41,050 nucleotides of DNA from Treponema sp. (GTDB lineage Bacteria; Spirochaetota; Spirochaetia; Treponematales; Breznakiellaceae). The translations under genes and the position numbers were made by a program. Under the pieces are notes generated by a model. That model saw nothing but the letters and a program-made list of their open reading frames with translations. It was not told the origin of the DNA and did not search any database. Position 1 is the first letter of the stretch. Each line of letters opens with the position of its first letter. The DNA is taken from contig WQWU01000020.1 of assembly GCA_009785215.1 (NCBI GenBank), positions 1 through 41,050 of the forward strand. The letters are read 5' to 3'. This document shows positions 22,665-30,102 of the stretch, piece after piece.

Positions 22665-22907
22665 ATGCACCAATATAATATTCATTCTGCAAAAACTCAA
22701 TTATCAGCATTGGTAGATAAAGCCGCTATAGGCGAAACATTTGTTATCGCTAAAGCTGGCAAACCATTGGTAAAGGTTATTCCTTACATGCCGCAGAAAT
22801 CTGATCAACAGCGGATAGGTTTTCTAAAGGATCAAATTAAAGTTCCTGCCGATTTTAATAATATGGGGCAAGAAGAAATAATTAATATGTTTGAGGGTAT
22901 TAAATGA
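22665..22907 (+). CDS. Phd/YefM-type antitoxin
   Basis: An 80-residue DNA-binding antitoxin. The N-terminus MHQYNIHSAKTQLSALVDKA and the following GETFVIAKAGKPLVKVIPY are typical of Phd/YefM dimers, and the C-terminal helix (QEEIINMFEGIK) should wrap the toxin. AGGAGG lies before the ATG. The last four bases overlap the toxin start (ATGA), the standard coupling in type II toxin-antitoxin pairs. It is expected to repress its own promoter together with the toxin. Confidence 0.9.
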   Translation: MHQYNIHSAKTQLSALVDKAAIGETFVIAKAGKPLVKVIPYMPQKSDQQRIGFLKDQIKVPADFNNMGQEEIINMFEGIK

Positions 22908-23284
22908 AGCTTCTTGTTGATACACAGTTATTATTATGGGCTGCATTAGACATATTGCCAAAAAAAGCAATTCCTTATTTTTCTGATGAAAACACTCTAT
23001 ATTTTAGTTCTGCAAGCATTTGGGAAGTAATAATAAAAAGAGGGTTAAATCGCAAGGATTTTCAGATTGATCCAACAATGTTTTATGGCGGACTCTTAAA
23101 TAATGGCTATGAAGAAATCGAGATTTCAAGTCACCACGCTTTATTAGTTGCTCATTTACCGCAAATTCATAAAGACCCTTTTGACCGAATTTTAATTGCT
23201 CAAGCCAAAGCAGAAGGAATGATGTTGCTTAGCTCTGACGAAGTCATTTCGCAATATCCCCATGTGGTTTATGTAAAGGGTTAA
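22904..23284 (+). CDS. vapC: VapC-family PIN-domain toxin
   Basis: A 126-residue PIN-domain ribonuclease. The acidic residues expected to bind Mg2+ are present: Asp6 (LLVDTQ), Glu41 (SIWEV), Asp94 (KDPFDRILIAQA) and Asp112 (SSDEVI). The PFDRxLIAQA signature is typical of PIN toxins paired with Phd-type antitoxins. Targets are usually tRNA or rRNA. The full length and intact motifs suggest an active toxin. With the type III locus 4 kb upstream it makes the island a carrier of two toxin-antitoxin systems. Confidence 0.9.
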   Translation: MKLLVDTQLLLWAALDILPKKAIPYFSDENTLYFSSASIWEVIIKRGLNRKDFQIDPTMFYGGLLNNGYEEIEISSHHALLVAHLPQIHKDPFDRILIAQAKAEGMMLLSSDEVISQYPHVVYVKG

Positions 23285-23292
23285 AATTAAAT

Positions 23293-24288
23293 ATGGGACT
23301 TATGAAAACTACCCTCGCTGTTTTTCTCCTCCTCCTAACTTCAACTCTTCCCGCGCAGGAAAGGAATTTTGATAATTATTCTATAGTTAATTTACAGAAC
23401 TATCCCTTTAGAACAAGTCCAATAACTATTCAAAGACTGGCTTTTAAAAATGATACTCAATATGCGTATAACGTCATTTTTACATCGATGGGGTTAACGG
23501 TAAGTGCGCGTTTAAGTGTGCCGGCGATAAATCCGCAGGATATAAAAGGAATTGTTATAATGCTTCGCGGGCATCAGGGGCAGAGGGGATACTACACAGG
23601 AAGAGGAACAGAAAATCCTGCAAGAAGGTATCTGCAAAACGGCTGGGCTGTAATCGCTCCGGATTTTTTTGGCTATGGTTCGTCATCTCCAACCCCTGCG
23701 CCATGGGAAATGCATCAATTTTATTGCACGATTAACGCTGTAGAATTGTATAAAAGTTTACAACAGCCGGTATTCAGGTTTGATTCTGCAGTTGCGCAGG
23801 CAGACAGAACAGCGCTTCCGTCAAATTTTAAAAAGATTGTTTTGTGGGGTCACAGTAATGGCGGACAGGCGGCGCTTCATTTTCTGCAAGTTATCAGAGA
23901 ACCTGTTTCTACAGTTTTATGGGCTCCTGTAAGTATTGCTTTTCCTGAAAACATCGCGCACTTTAACAGAAATACAGAATGGGTTAGGCGTTTTAGGGAA
24001 AACCATACGCGTACAATCGATGATTTTTCGCTGTTAAAAAACCTTGATAAAATTGCTCCGGGAACAGCGATACTTTTGGAACAGGGAACGCGAGACACTG
24101 CTGTTCCCAGAGCGTGGAACGATGCTCTTGCCGCGGCAATTAATACAGAAAACAACCGCAGAAGACAGGCAGGAATAGGAATTATTAATCTTCGTTACGA
24201 AGTTTATACAAACGCAGATCATAATTTAAACCCTTTCTGGAACACTGTGCTTCCGGGAAATATTAGATTTTGGGATAGTAATCAATAA
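23293..24288 (+). CDS. Exported alpha/beta-hydrolase
   Basis: A 331-residue secreted or periplasmic hydrolase. A signal peptide (MKTTLAVFLLLLTSTLPAQ) is followed by an alpha/beta-hydrolase fold. RGHQGQRG and DFFGYGSSS lie in the oxyanion region, the nucleophile elbow is WGHSNGG (Ser about residue 188), the acid is in EQGTRDTAVP, and a late NADHNLNPF segment supplies the histidine. It resembles prolyl-peptidase or esterase-type enzymes; the substrate cannot be told. AAGGG precedes the first ATG; a second ATG three codons later is possible. It follows vapC after eight bases. Confidence 0.8.
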   Translation: MGLMKTTLAVFLLLLTSTLPAQERNFDNYSIVNLQNYPFRTSPITIQRLAFKNDTQYAYNVIFTSMGLTVSARLSVPAINPQDIKGIVIMLRGHQGQRGYYTGRGTENPARRYLQNGWAVIAPDFFGYGSSSPTPAPWEMHQFYCTINAVELYKSLQQPVFRFDSAVAQADRTALPSNFKKIVLWGHSNGGQAALHFLQVIREPVSTVLWAPVSIAFPENIAHFNRNTEWVRRFRENHTRTIDDFSLLKNLDKIAPGTAILLEQGTRDTAVPRAWNDALAAAINTENNRRRQAGIGIINLRYEVYTNADHNLNPFWNTVLPGNIRFWDSNQ

Positions 24289-24292
24289 TTAT

Positions 24293-24330
24293 TCCTCCGT
24301 GTTCCCAGTGCCTCCGTGTGAACTCTTCCG
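24293..24330. repeat. CCTCCGTG-type dispersed repeat
   Basis: CCTCCGTG occurs twice within about 20 bases, separated by TTCCCAGTG, and TGTGAACTC follows. This kind of short repeat is scattered in many environmental bacterial genomes. It lies between the hydrolase and purC. Confidence 0.5.
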
Positions 24331-24336
24331 AATATA

Positions 24337-24365
24337 TTGAACAAGAAATTTAATTATCGTATAAT
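24337..24365 (+). promoter_or_regulatory. Sigma-70 promoter of purC, leaderless layout
   Basis: TTGAAC (24337-24342) and TATAAT (24360-24365) are 17 bases apart. The purC ATG begins six bases after the -10 box, so transcription should start at or within a base or two of the start codon. Confidence 0.8.
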
Positions 24366-24371
24366 GCTCCC

Positions 24372-25055
24372 ATGGAACTTGTTAAAACCGGAAAGACAAA
24401 AGACGTTTATAAACTGCCAGACGGAAATTATCTGTTAAAATTTAAAGATACAGTTACAGGCAGTTCTGCAACAGGCGAATCTGATCCAGGCGGTAACAAG
24501 GTTGTAGGTTCTGTAGACGGAGTAGGCTCCGCCGCGCTTAAAATGTCCGCTTATTATTTTGAACTTTTTAAAAAGAAAAAGATAAATACGCATTATATTA
24601 GCGCGGATTTAACAAAAAATGAAATGCTTGTGCGGCCTGCTGTTTTTTTCGGAAATGGACTTGAATTTGTTGTACGTTATAAAGCAACCGGCAGTTTTGT
24701 TAGAAGATTCGGTTCTTTCTGCAAAGAAGGTGATGTGTTGTCTAATCCTGTTTTTGAAGTCACTTTAAAAGATGATGAGCGCGAAGATCCTCCTGTTACA
24801 GGCGAAATCCTTGCGGCTCTAAAGATTTTAACTCCCGCGTTGTACAATAAGATCCGCAAAGAAACACTGAAAATCTGCGATATTGTAAGAAATGATTTAA
24901 AAAAGCGCAGTCTTGAACTCATCGATATAAAGATCGAATTCGGCATGGTAAACGGCAGACTTGCCCTTATTGACGAAGTTAGCGCAGGCAATATGCGCGT
25001 ATATAAAAACGGCAAAAAGATCGATTATATAACGCTGTCAAAACATATTAAATAA
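24372..25055 (+). CDS. purC: SAICAR synthetase (PurC)
   Basis: A 227-residue ATP-dependent enzyme that joins aspartate to CAIR in purine synthesis. It begins with the characteristic LVKTGKTKDVYKL nucleotide-binding strand pair. It contains FVVRYKATGSFVRRFG, LKDDEREDPPV, and the ELIDIKIEFGM and LIDEVSAGNMRV segments of the active site. Length is near the family norm. The promoter places the RNA start at the ATG, so translation is probably leaderless, and no Shine-Dalgarno sequence exists. No other purine gene is adjacent. Confidence 0.95.
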   Translation: MELVKTGKTKDVYKLPDGNYLLKFKDTVTGSSATGESDPGGNKVVGSVDGVGSAALKMSAYYFELFKKKKINTHYISADLTKNEMLVRPAVFFGNGLEFVVRYKATGSFVRRFGSFCKEGDVLSNPVFEVTLKDDEREDPPVTGEILAALKILTPALYNKIRKETLKICDIVRNDLKKRSLELIDIKIEFGMVNGRLALIDEVSAGNMRVYKNGKKIDYITLSKHIK

Positions 25056-25062
25056 AAATCTA

Positions 25063-26106
25063 TTAAAACGGTTCCATCTTTAATACAGCGCTTTCAAATA
25101 ACATATATTCTTTTGTCTGAACATCGTCCATAAATGCTGTAACAGACGTTAGTGCGCCGCAGTCAAATTGAATTAAAAACCTTGTAAATATTTTGTATTC
25201 ATCAGGATCAGGTGTTCTATTAACAAGATCGGCATCAGTTAAGGTGTAATACCCGCCGTAACTGTTCTCTGTATTTATGGGAATAATTACCGCTTCTCCT
25301 TCTACAGATTGCAAAGCGTAAGTGTTACTCTCTTCTTCCAGCATTACAAAGAGACGTTCTCTTGTCATTCCGCTGGGCTGAGCTGGTACAATAATTGTAA
25401 TTAATCCCAGAAAGCGAACATCGTTATCTGTAGTAACTGTTAGGGTATAACTAACGCCGCTTCTTGTTTCTGCTCCATTCATTTTAACATGCCAGGTTTG
25501 CGGAATATCAATTTTAAGAGCGTTCCTTTCATTAAACCTATAAATATTCGATTTATATTCCGGAAATGACATTTGGATTCCGCATATCACTTTTATCATA
25601 ACATCCAATGCTGGATCTAAAGGATCATCAACATACAATGTAGCTGCGGCAACAGGATTATTTTCCTGGTAAATAAATAATAATCCCCCAACCTTTGCTC
25701 TTCCGTCTGCGGGCGGAAGCCCGGCATATGCTGCAAATTGAGCTGTAAAATAATAAGCAATGCCGTTATCAATATTTATTTTTCTGAAAGACGGTGTTTT
25801 TTCTGTATATTGATAAGCGCTTTCCATATACCATTCATTAATTTGAGCTAAAAAACCAGCTTCTGTATACGCAAACGGACGATTTCCTGCCATGATAAAA
25901 ACCGTAGCTCCGGGTTTGCGGCTTTCATCTGCATAAAAAGTTATCTGATGATTTCCTCTTCTGTCTGTATTTTCTACTGCCCAAATTTCCCAGCCTGACG
26001 GAGGGGTTAGTGTTACTGTATCCATTTGCCTGAAAGTGAATGTTTCTGTAAAAGCGGACATGAACGGCAGACAAAATAGGACTGTAATTATTAATGACCT
26101 TTTCAT
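25063..26106 (-). CDS. Exported protein of unknown function
   Basis: A 347-residue protein, convergent with purC. The ATG at 26106 has GGAGGA upstream and opens a signal peptide (SLIITVLFCLPFMSAFTE); an earlier frame extension lacks such a site. Two similar halves seem present, each with a PPSGWEIW- or IPQTWHVK-type opening followed by a Met/Glu-rich strand region. This suggests tandem copies of a lipocalin-like or PsbP-like beta domain. I know no function. It is probably periplasmic. Confidence 0.65.
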   Translation of the reverse strand: MKRSLIITVLFCLPFMSAFTETFTFRQMDTVTLTPPSGWEIWAVENTDRRGNHQITFYADESRKPGATVFIMAGNRPFAYTEAGFLAQINEWYMESAYQYTEKTPSFRKINIDNGIAYYFTAQFAAYAGLPPADGRAKVGGLLFIYQENNPVAAATLYVDDPLDPALDVMIKVICGIQMSFPEYKSNIYRFNERNALKIDIPQTWHVKMNGAETRSGVSYTLTVTTDNDVRFLGLITIIVPAQPSGMTRERLFVMLEEESNTYALQSVEGEAVIIPINTENSYGGYYTLTDADLVNRTPDPDEYKIFTRFLIQFDCGALTSVTAFMDDVQTKEYMLFESAVLKMEPF

Positions 26107-26269
26107 GAATGCACTATCCTCCTTATTAAAAGTATAACACAAATAAAACATATACTTCTGCAGTTTGACAGAATCTATAAAATACTTTGCTTTTCACCCC
26201 TTTTAATCTGTTATTTTTCGAAAAATCTGTTTAAAAACCAATTATTTTTTGTTTTTTCATACCTTTCTA

Positions 26270-26298
26270 TTGCCATTAATAGAAAAATAATGTACAAT
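26270..26298 (+). promoter_or_regulatory. Sigma-70 promoter of the fliO-to-flagellar operon
   Basis: TTGCCA (26270-26275) and TACAAT (26293-26298) with a 17-base spacer precede fliO. They would restart transcription after the island that follows fliY. Confidence 0.75.
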
Positions 26299-26331
26299 AA
26301 TTCAGAATCAGTTTGATCTGGGGGGGGAAAA

Positions 26332-26940
26332 CTGAAAAAGTCTAAATTTGCCCTGTTTTTGATAATGGGGATCCTTATCCAATTTTCAATTTTCCCGCAA
26401 GAAACGGCTTTGGACATTGCCGAAGGAGAAGCTGTTACAACAGAAGATTCTTTTAGAATTGCCGAGCAGGCATTTGTGTTTACAGATTCAGCTTCCGATT
26501 CAAACGTTGCAAACCCTTCCATTTGGGCTGTTGTAAGAATGCTGCTGGTTTTAGCTCTTGCTGCGGCAGCAATATACGGCGCAGTTTTTTTTATTAAACG
26601 TACTTCAAGGCAGACACCGGGAAGTGATCCTTTCCTTAAAATTCTGGCAAGCTCTCATCTTGGCGTTAATCGTTATGTGCACATTGTCTCTGTCGGGAGC
26701 CGTGCATGGCTTTTGGGCGCAAGCGACGGCGGAGTAAATGTTATAAGCGAAATTGATGATAAAGAAACAGTAGACGCCCTGCTTCTTGAAGAAGACAGAA
26801 GAAATAAAGAAAAGCCGCAAAGCCGCTTGTTGGATTTTGTTTCCATGCTTAAACGTCACGGCGCTCCTGTGCAAGCTCAAACTCCGCCGTCCGGAACAGA
26901 AGAAATCCGGAAGCGCATGGAAAGGATCAAGGGGTTATAA
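26332..26940 (+). CDS. fliO: Flagellar export protein FliO (FliZ), probable CTG start
   Basis: About 202 residues, a membrane protein that assists assembly of FliP. A signal peptide-like start (KSKFALFLIMGILIQFSIF) appears only if translation begins at CTG, placed four bases after a run of eight G residues. A TTG codon 27 bases later would cut that peptide short. The single transmembrane helix is AVVRMLLVLALAAAAIYGAVFFI. It is followed by the FliO cytoplasmic core (LASSHLGVNRYVHIVSVGSR, AWLLGASDGGVNVI). The stop overlaps the fliP ATG. No in-frame ATG occurs before the helix except one at codon 12. Confidence 0.82.
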   Translation: MKKSKFALFLIMGILIQFSIFPQETALDIAEGEAVTTEDSFRIAEQAFVFTDSASDSNVANPSIWAVVRMLLVLALAAAAIYGAVFFIKRTSRQTPGSDPFLKILASSHLGVNRYVHIVSVGSRAWLLGASDGGVNVISEIDDKETVDALLLEEDRRNKEKPQSRLLDFVSMLKRHGAPVQAQTPPSGTEEIRKRMERIKGL

Positions 26941-27749
26941 TGCGGTTAATCGGGCTTTTTTTAGCGTTTATCTTTATTTTTATTCCAACTGCGGCATTTT
27001 CGCAGGAGTTATTTCCTGATAGATCTGTTCAGGGTACAACAGCCATGAATGCTCCTCCAGGGCCGCCGGTTATTCCTTTTATCGATTTAACTGTCCGTAA
27101 CCCCTCAAGCGGACAGGAAGTAGCTTTTTCGCTGCAGCTTCTTTTATTGCTTACAGTGCTTTCTCTTGCTCCAAGTATCATTATTTTAATGACAAGTTTT
27201 TTGCGTGTTTCCATTGTACTGGACTTTATTAAACGCGCTCTTTCGCTGCAGCAGGTTCCGCCGAATCAGGTAATTTTGGGAATCTCGCTTTTTTTAACAA
27301 TTTTTATTATGTGGCCTACATTTAGTGCAATTTATACTAATTCATTGCAGCCGCTTTCTGCAGGAGAGCTTTCTGTAGAAAATGCATACAGGGAAGCGGA
27401 AGCTCCTTTAAGGATTTTTATGTACAGCCAGATGAGCAGCCGCCCGGAAAATATCCGTCTTTTTATGGCAATGCGCGGACTTGACCGCCCGGATACGTTA
27501 GCTGACGTTCCAACCTATGTTTTAATTCCTGCGTTTATTTTAAATGAGCTTACTGTGGCGTTTAAAATAGGGATAATGCTGTTTATTCCGTTTATTGTTA
27601 TTGACATGGTAGTGGCAAGTTCACTTATGTCCATGGGTATGATCATGCTTCCTCCTGTCATGATTTCCATGCCGTTTAAATTAGCGCTTTTTGTTTTAGT
27701 TGATGGATGGGCGCTTCTAACGGAGCAGCTTGTCCGTTCATTTATGTAA
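26940..27749 (+). CDS. fliP: Flagellar type III export gate protein FliP
   Basis: A 269-residue polytopic protein forming the export-gate ring with FliQ and FliR. A cleavable signal peptide (LIGLFLAFIFIFIPTAAFS) is present. The family regions LLLLTVLSLAPSIIILMTSF, LRVSIVLDFIKRAL and MSMGMIMLPPVMISMPFKL are complete. The ATG overlaps the fliO stop, and AAGGGG lies upstream. Fully typical in length. Confidence 0.97.
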   Translation: MRLIGLFLAFIFIFIPTAAFSQELFPDRSVQGTTAMNAPPGPPVIPFIDLTVRNPSSGQEVAFSLQLLLLLTVLSLAPSIIILMTSFLRVSIVLDFIKRALSLQQVPPNQVILGISLFLTIFIMWPTFSAIYTNSLQPLSAGELSVENAYREAEAPLRIFMYSQMSSRPENIRLFMAMRGLDRPDTLADVPTYVLIPAFILNELTVAFKIGIMLFIPFIVIDMVVASSLMSMGMIMLPPVMISMPFKLALFVLVDGWALLTEQLVRSFM

Positions 27750-27759
27750 GGGGAAAAGA

Positions 27760-28029
27760 ATGAGTATCGGCGATATAGTAGGTCTTTTACGCGGAGGAAT
27801 AATACAGGTTTTAATGATGGCGGCTCCAATGCTGTTATCTGCACTGGCTGTAGGTTTAATCGTAGCGATATTGCAGGCTGCAACGTCAATTCAGGAACAG
27901 ACGCTTACATTTGTGCCTAAAATTGCTGTTATTTTAATTGTGCTTGCTATATTCGGCGGCATGATGTTTACATCGCTTGGACAATATACAAGGGAATTGT
28001 TCATGCGTATTCCTGAAATGGCACGTTAG
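27760..28029 (+). CDS. fliQ: Flagellar export gate protein FliQ
   Basis: An 89-residue protein with two transmembrane helices, the usual FliQ size. Its pattern is IVGLLRGGIIQVLMMAAPML, then QAATSIQEQTLTFVPKIAVI. AGGGG lies before this ATG, ten bases after the fliP stop; an upstream frame extension has no such site. It completes the FliPQR gate. Confidence 0.95.
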   Translation: MSIGDIVGLLRGGIIQVLMMAAPMLLSALAVGLIVAILQAATSIQEQTLTFVPKIAVILIVLAIFGGMMFTSLGQYTRELFMRIPEMAR

Positions 28030-28045
28030 GTGCTGCGGAGAAAAA

Positions 28046-28918
28046 ATGGTAGATGGCGCTGTTTTACAGAACATTCTCGCTTTTGGCCCGGTCTTTTTAT
28101 TGATCGCGGCAAGGGCTCTTGCAATGATTCACACAGCGCCTCTTCTTTCTTCTGAAGCCATCCCCCAAACTGTAAGACTTGCGCTTGCAGGGCTTGCCGC
28201 CTTTGCTGTAATCCCGACAGCGGAGGTTTTTCAGGCAGCTAATTCACCTAACGGCCTTGTTACGCTGCCCGGCGGAACTTTAAGCGATCTGCGCTTTGAA
28301 GCATTTTCTCTGCGCTTCGGCCTGCTTGTTGCAGGAGAAGCCATAATCGGAATAATTATTGGTTTTTACATGACAATAATTTTTGCATCATTCTCTACCG
28401 CAGGCCAGTTCTTTTCACTGCAGATGGGTTTTGGCGCTTCTGAAACATTTGATCCTGTTGCGCAGATAGAAAATCCTTTAATGGGTCAGTATTTTAACCT
28501 GGTATCAATGCTTATTTTTGTAACAATAGGCGGCTTTCATCAGTTATTTCTTGGCGGATTCTGGCGTTCTGTGCAGACCATCAATATAATTTCCCTGATA
28601 GAAGGAAGAGAGCATGTTGTAACAATGATCGTTTCCGGTCTTTCGCGTTTATTTTTAGATGCTATAGTTATTTCACTGCCGATTCTTGGAACATTGTTTC
28701 TTACATCGCTTACAACAGGGTTAATTTCCAAAGCATCTCCGCAGATTAATATTCTTTCCGAAGGTTTTCCCATTTCCATTATAACAGCTTTTGTTCTAAT
28801 TCTGGCTTCTTTGCCTTTCCTCATTGAAGCGTTTACCAGAGTAATTGATTCAGGTTTTAGCAATATACAGCAGCTTTATATACAGATCGGGCGGCAAATT
28901 ACAGGAGGGGGTTATTAA
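28046..28918 (+). CDS. fliR: Flagellar export gate protein FliR
   Basis: A 290-residue membrane protein of the export gate. Six hydrophobic segments and family landmarks FFSLQMGFGASETFDP and GGFHQLFLGGFWRS are present. The ATG follows GCGGAG; a longer frame upstream overlaps fliQ and is not needed. It precedes flhB closely and matches the standard fliPQR-flhB-flhA order. Confidence 0.95.
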   Translation: MVDGAVLQNILAFGPVFLLIAARALAMIHTAPLLSSEAIPQTVRLALAGLAAFAVIPTAEVFQAANSPNGLVTLPGGTLSDLRFEAFSLRFGLLVAGEAIIGIIIGFYMTIIFASFSTAGQFFSLQMGFGASETFDPVAQIENPLMGQYFNLVSMLIFVTIGGFHQLFLGGFWRSVQTINIISLIEGREHVVTMIVSGLSRLFLDAIVISLPILGTLFLTSLTTGLISKASPQINILSEGFPISIITAFVLILASLPFLIEAFTRVIDSGFSNIQQLYIQIGRQITGGGY

Positions 28919-28920
28919 CA

Positions 28921-30102
28921 GTGAACAAAGATCAATTAACAATTAATAATGAAAATATCAATCCATTGTTCCCTGTTCCCTATTCACTGATAATTGATCT
29001 CCAGTGGTTCTCGGATGAAAACGATGAAAACGCGCCGGGTAAAACAGAACAGCCGACCGAACATAAAATAAAACGGCTGCGGGAAGAAGGTCAGGTTGTA
29101 AAAAGTCAGGAATTAACGGGCGCTATTGGATTGTTTTTACCGGCGCTAGCTTTGTTTTTTCTTGCGCCTTCCATGTTACGTACATGTATAGATATGGTTC
29201 GTTTTTTCTTTCTTAGAGTAACAGAAATGGATCCAACAACAGATGGACTTGTTGCAGCTAACTTTTTAAACTTTTTTGTAAGGCTTGCAGTTCCTATCCT
29301 TGTTATTGCAGTTATATCTGCAATTTTTTCCAATTTGGCGCAGTTGGGCGGCTGGTTATTTACTACAAAACCAATTACCCCAAACTTTACAAAAGCAATA
29401 CCAAAGTTTGGTCAGTACTTTAAAAGAATATTCTCTACAGAAGGATTATTTAATCTCGGCAAATCGCTGATAAAAATTGTCATTATCGGATTTATTGCGT
29501 TTACGTTTATTAGTTCCGATGTAGAAAAACTTCTTAATCTGCAGAAAGCCGATCCTTACACAGGTCTTACATTAATAGCATCTATCGCAATACGAATGTT
29601 ATTGGTTGTAGCTCTTGTTTTATTTGTTCTTGGAATTGCGGATTATTTTTTCCAGCGCTGGCGCTTCAGGGAACGTCACAAAATGACACGTTACGAAATA
29701 AAAGAAGAAATGAAAATGTATGAAGCGGATCAAATGATTCAAAGCCGGATCCGCAGCCGCTTCCGCGAAATGTTAAAGCAGAATATTAATGTTGCTGTTC
29801 CCAAGGCAGATGTTGTTATCACAAACCCGACGCACTATTCGGTTGCTCTGCAGTATGATCAGCTTTCGATGCCGGGTCCTATGGTAGTTGCAATGGGTGC
29901 GGATGAAGCGGCGTTAAGAATAAGGGAGATTGCAAAACAACATGATGTGCCGCTTATGGAAAACAAACCGCTTGCCCGTGCGCTTTACAGCGAAACAGAT
30001 GTAGGAGACATTATTCCCGAAGCTTACTGGAATACAGTAGCTGTTATTTTAAGTAAAGTTTGGCGCCTTAACGAAGAACGGCGTGAAAGGAAAAGTGCGT
30101 AA
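28921..30102 (+). CDS. flhB: Flagellar export switch protein FlhB with N-terminal insertion
   Basis: A 393-residue export-apparatus protein that switches substrate class by self-cleavage. The transmembrane domain is followed by the cytoplasmic autocleavage motif NPTHYSVAL (Asn302-Pro-Thr-His), and the family opening TEQPTEHKIKRLREEGQV is intact. Before it, residues about 4-27 (QLTINNENINPLFPVPYS and neighbours) come from a 72-base palindromic insert with AGATCAATTA ends. The native start was probably MNKDLQWF. The start is GTG with GGAGGGG upstream. Its stop overlaps the flhA ATG. Confidence 0.94.
   Translation: MNKDQLTINNENINPLFPVPYSLIIDLQWFSDENDENAPGKTEQPTEHKIKRLREEGQVVKSQELTGAIGLFLPALALFFLAPSMLRTCIDMVRFFFLRVTEMDPTTDGLVAANFLNFFVRLAVPILVIAVISAIFSNLAQLGGWLFTTKPITPNFTKAIPKFGQYFKRIFSTEGLFNLGKSLIKIVIIGFIAFTFISSDVEKLLNLQKADPYTGLTLIASIAIRMLLVVALVLFVLGIADYFFQRWRFRERHKMTRYEIKEEMKMYEADQMIQSRIRSRFREMLKQNINVAVPKADVVITNPTHYSVALQYDQLSMPGPMVVAMGADEAALRIREIAKQHDVPLMENKPLARALYSETDVGDIIPEAYWNTVAVILSKVWRLNEERRERKSA
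28929..29000. repeat. 72-bp palindromic insertion at the start of flhB
   Basis: Ends AGATCAATTA (28929-28938) and TAATTGATCT (28991-29000) are a perfect 10-bp inverted pair. The interior contains ACAATTAATAATG-like and GTTCCCTGTTCCCTATTC repeats of a kind found dispersed in many genomes. The length is 24 codons, so flhB stays in frame. Confidence 0.75.

Noticed and set aside
27977-28045. N-terminal extension of FliR overlapping fliQ
   Set aside because: The sequence is the fliQ end in another frame; the ATG at 28046 follows GGAG and gives the normal FliR length.
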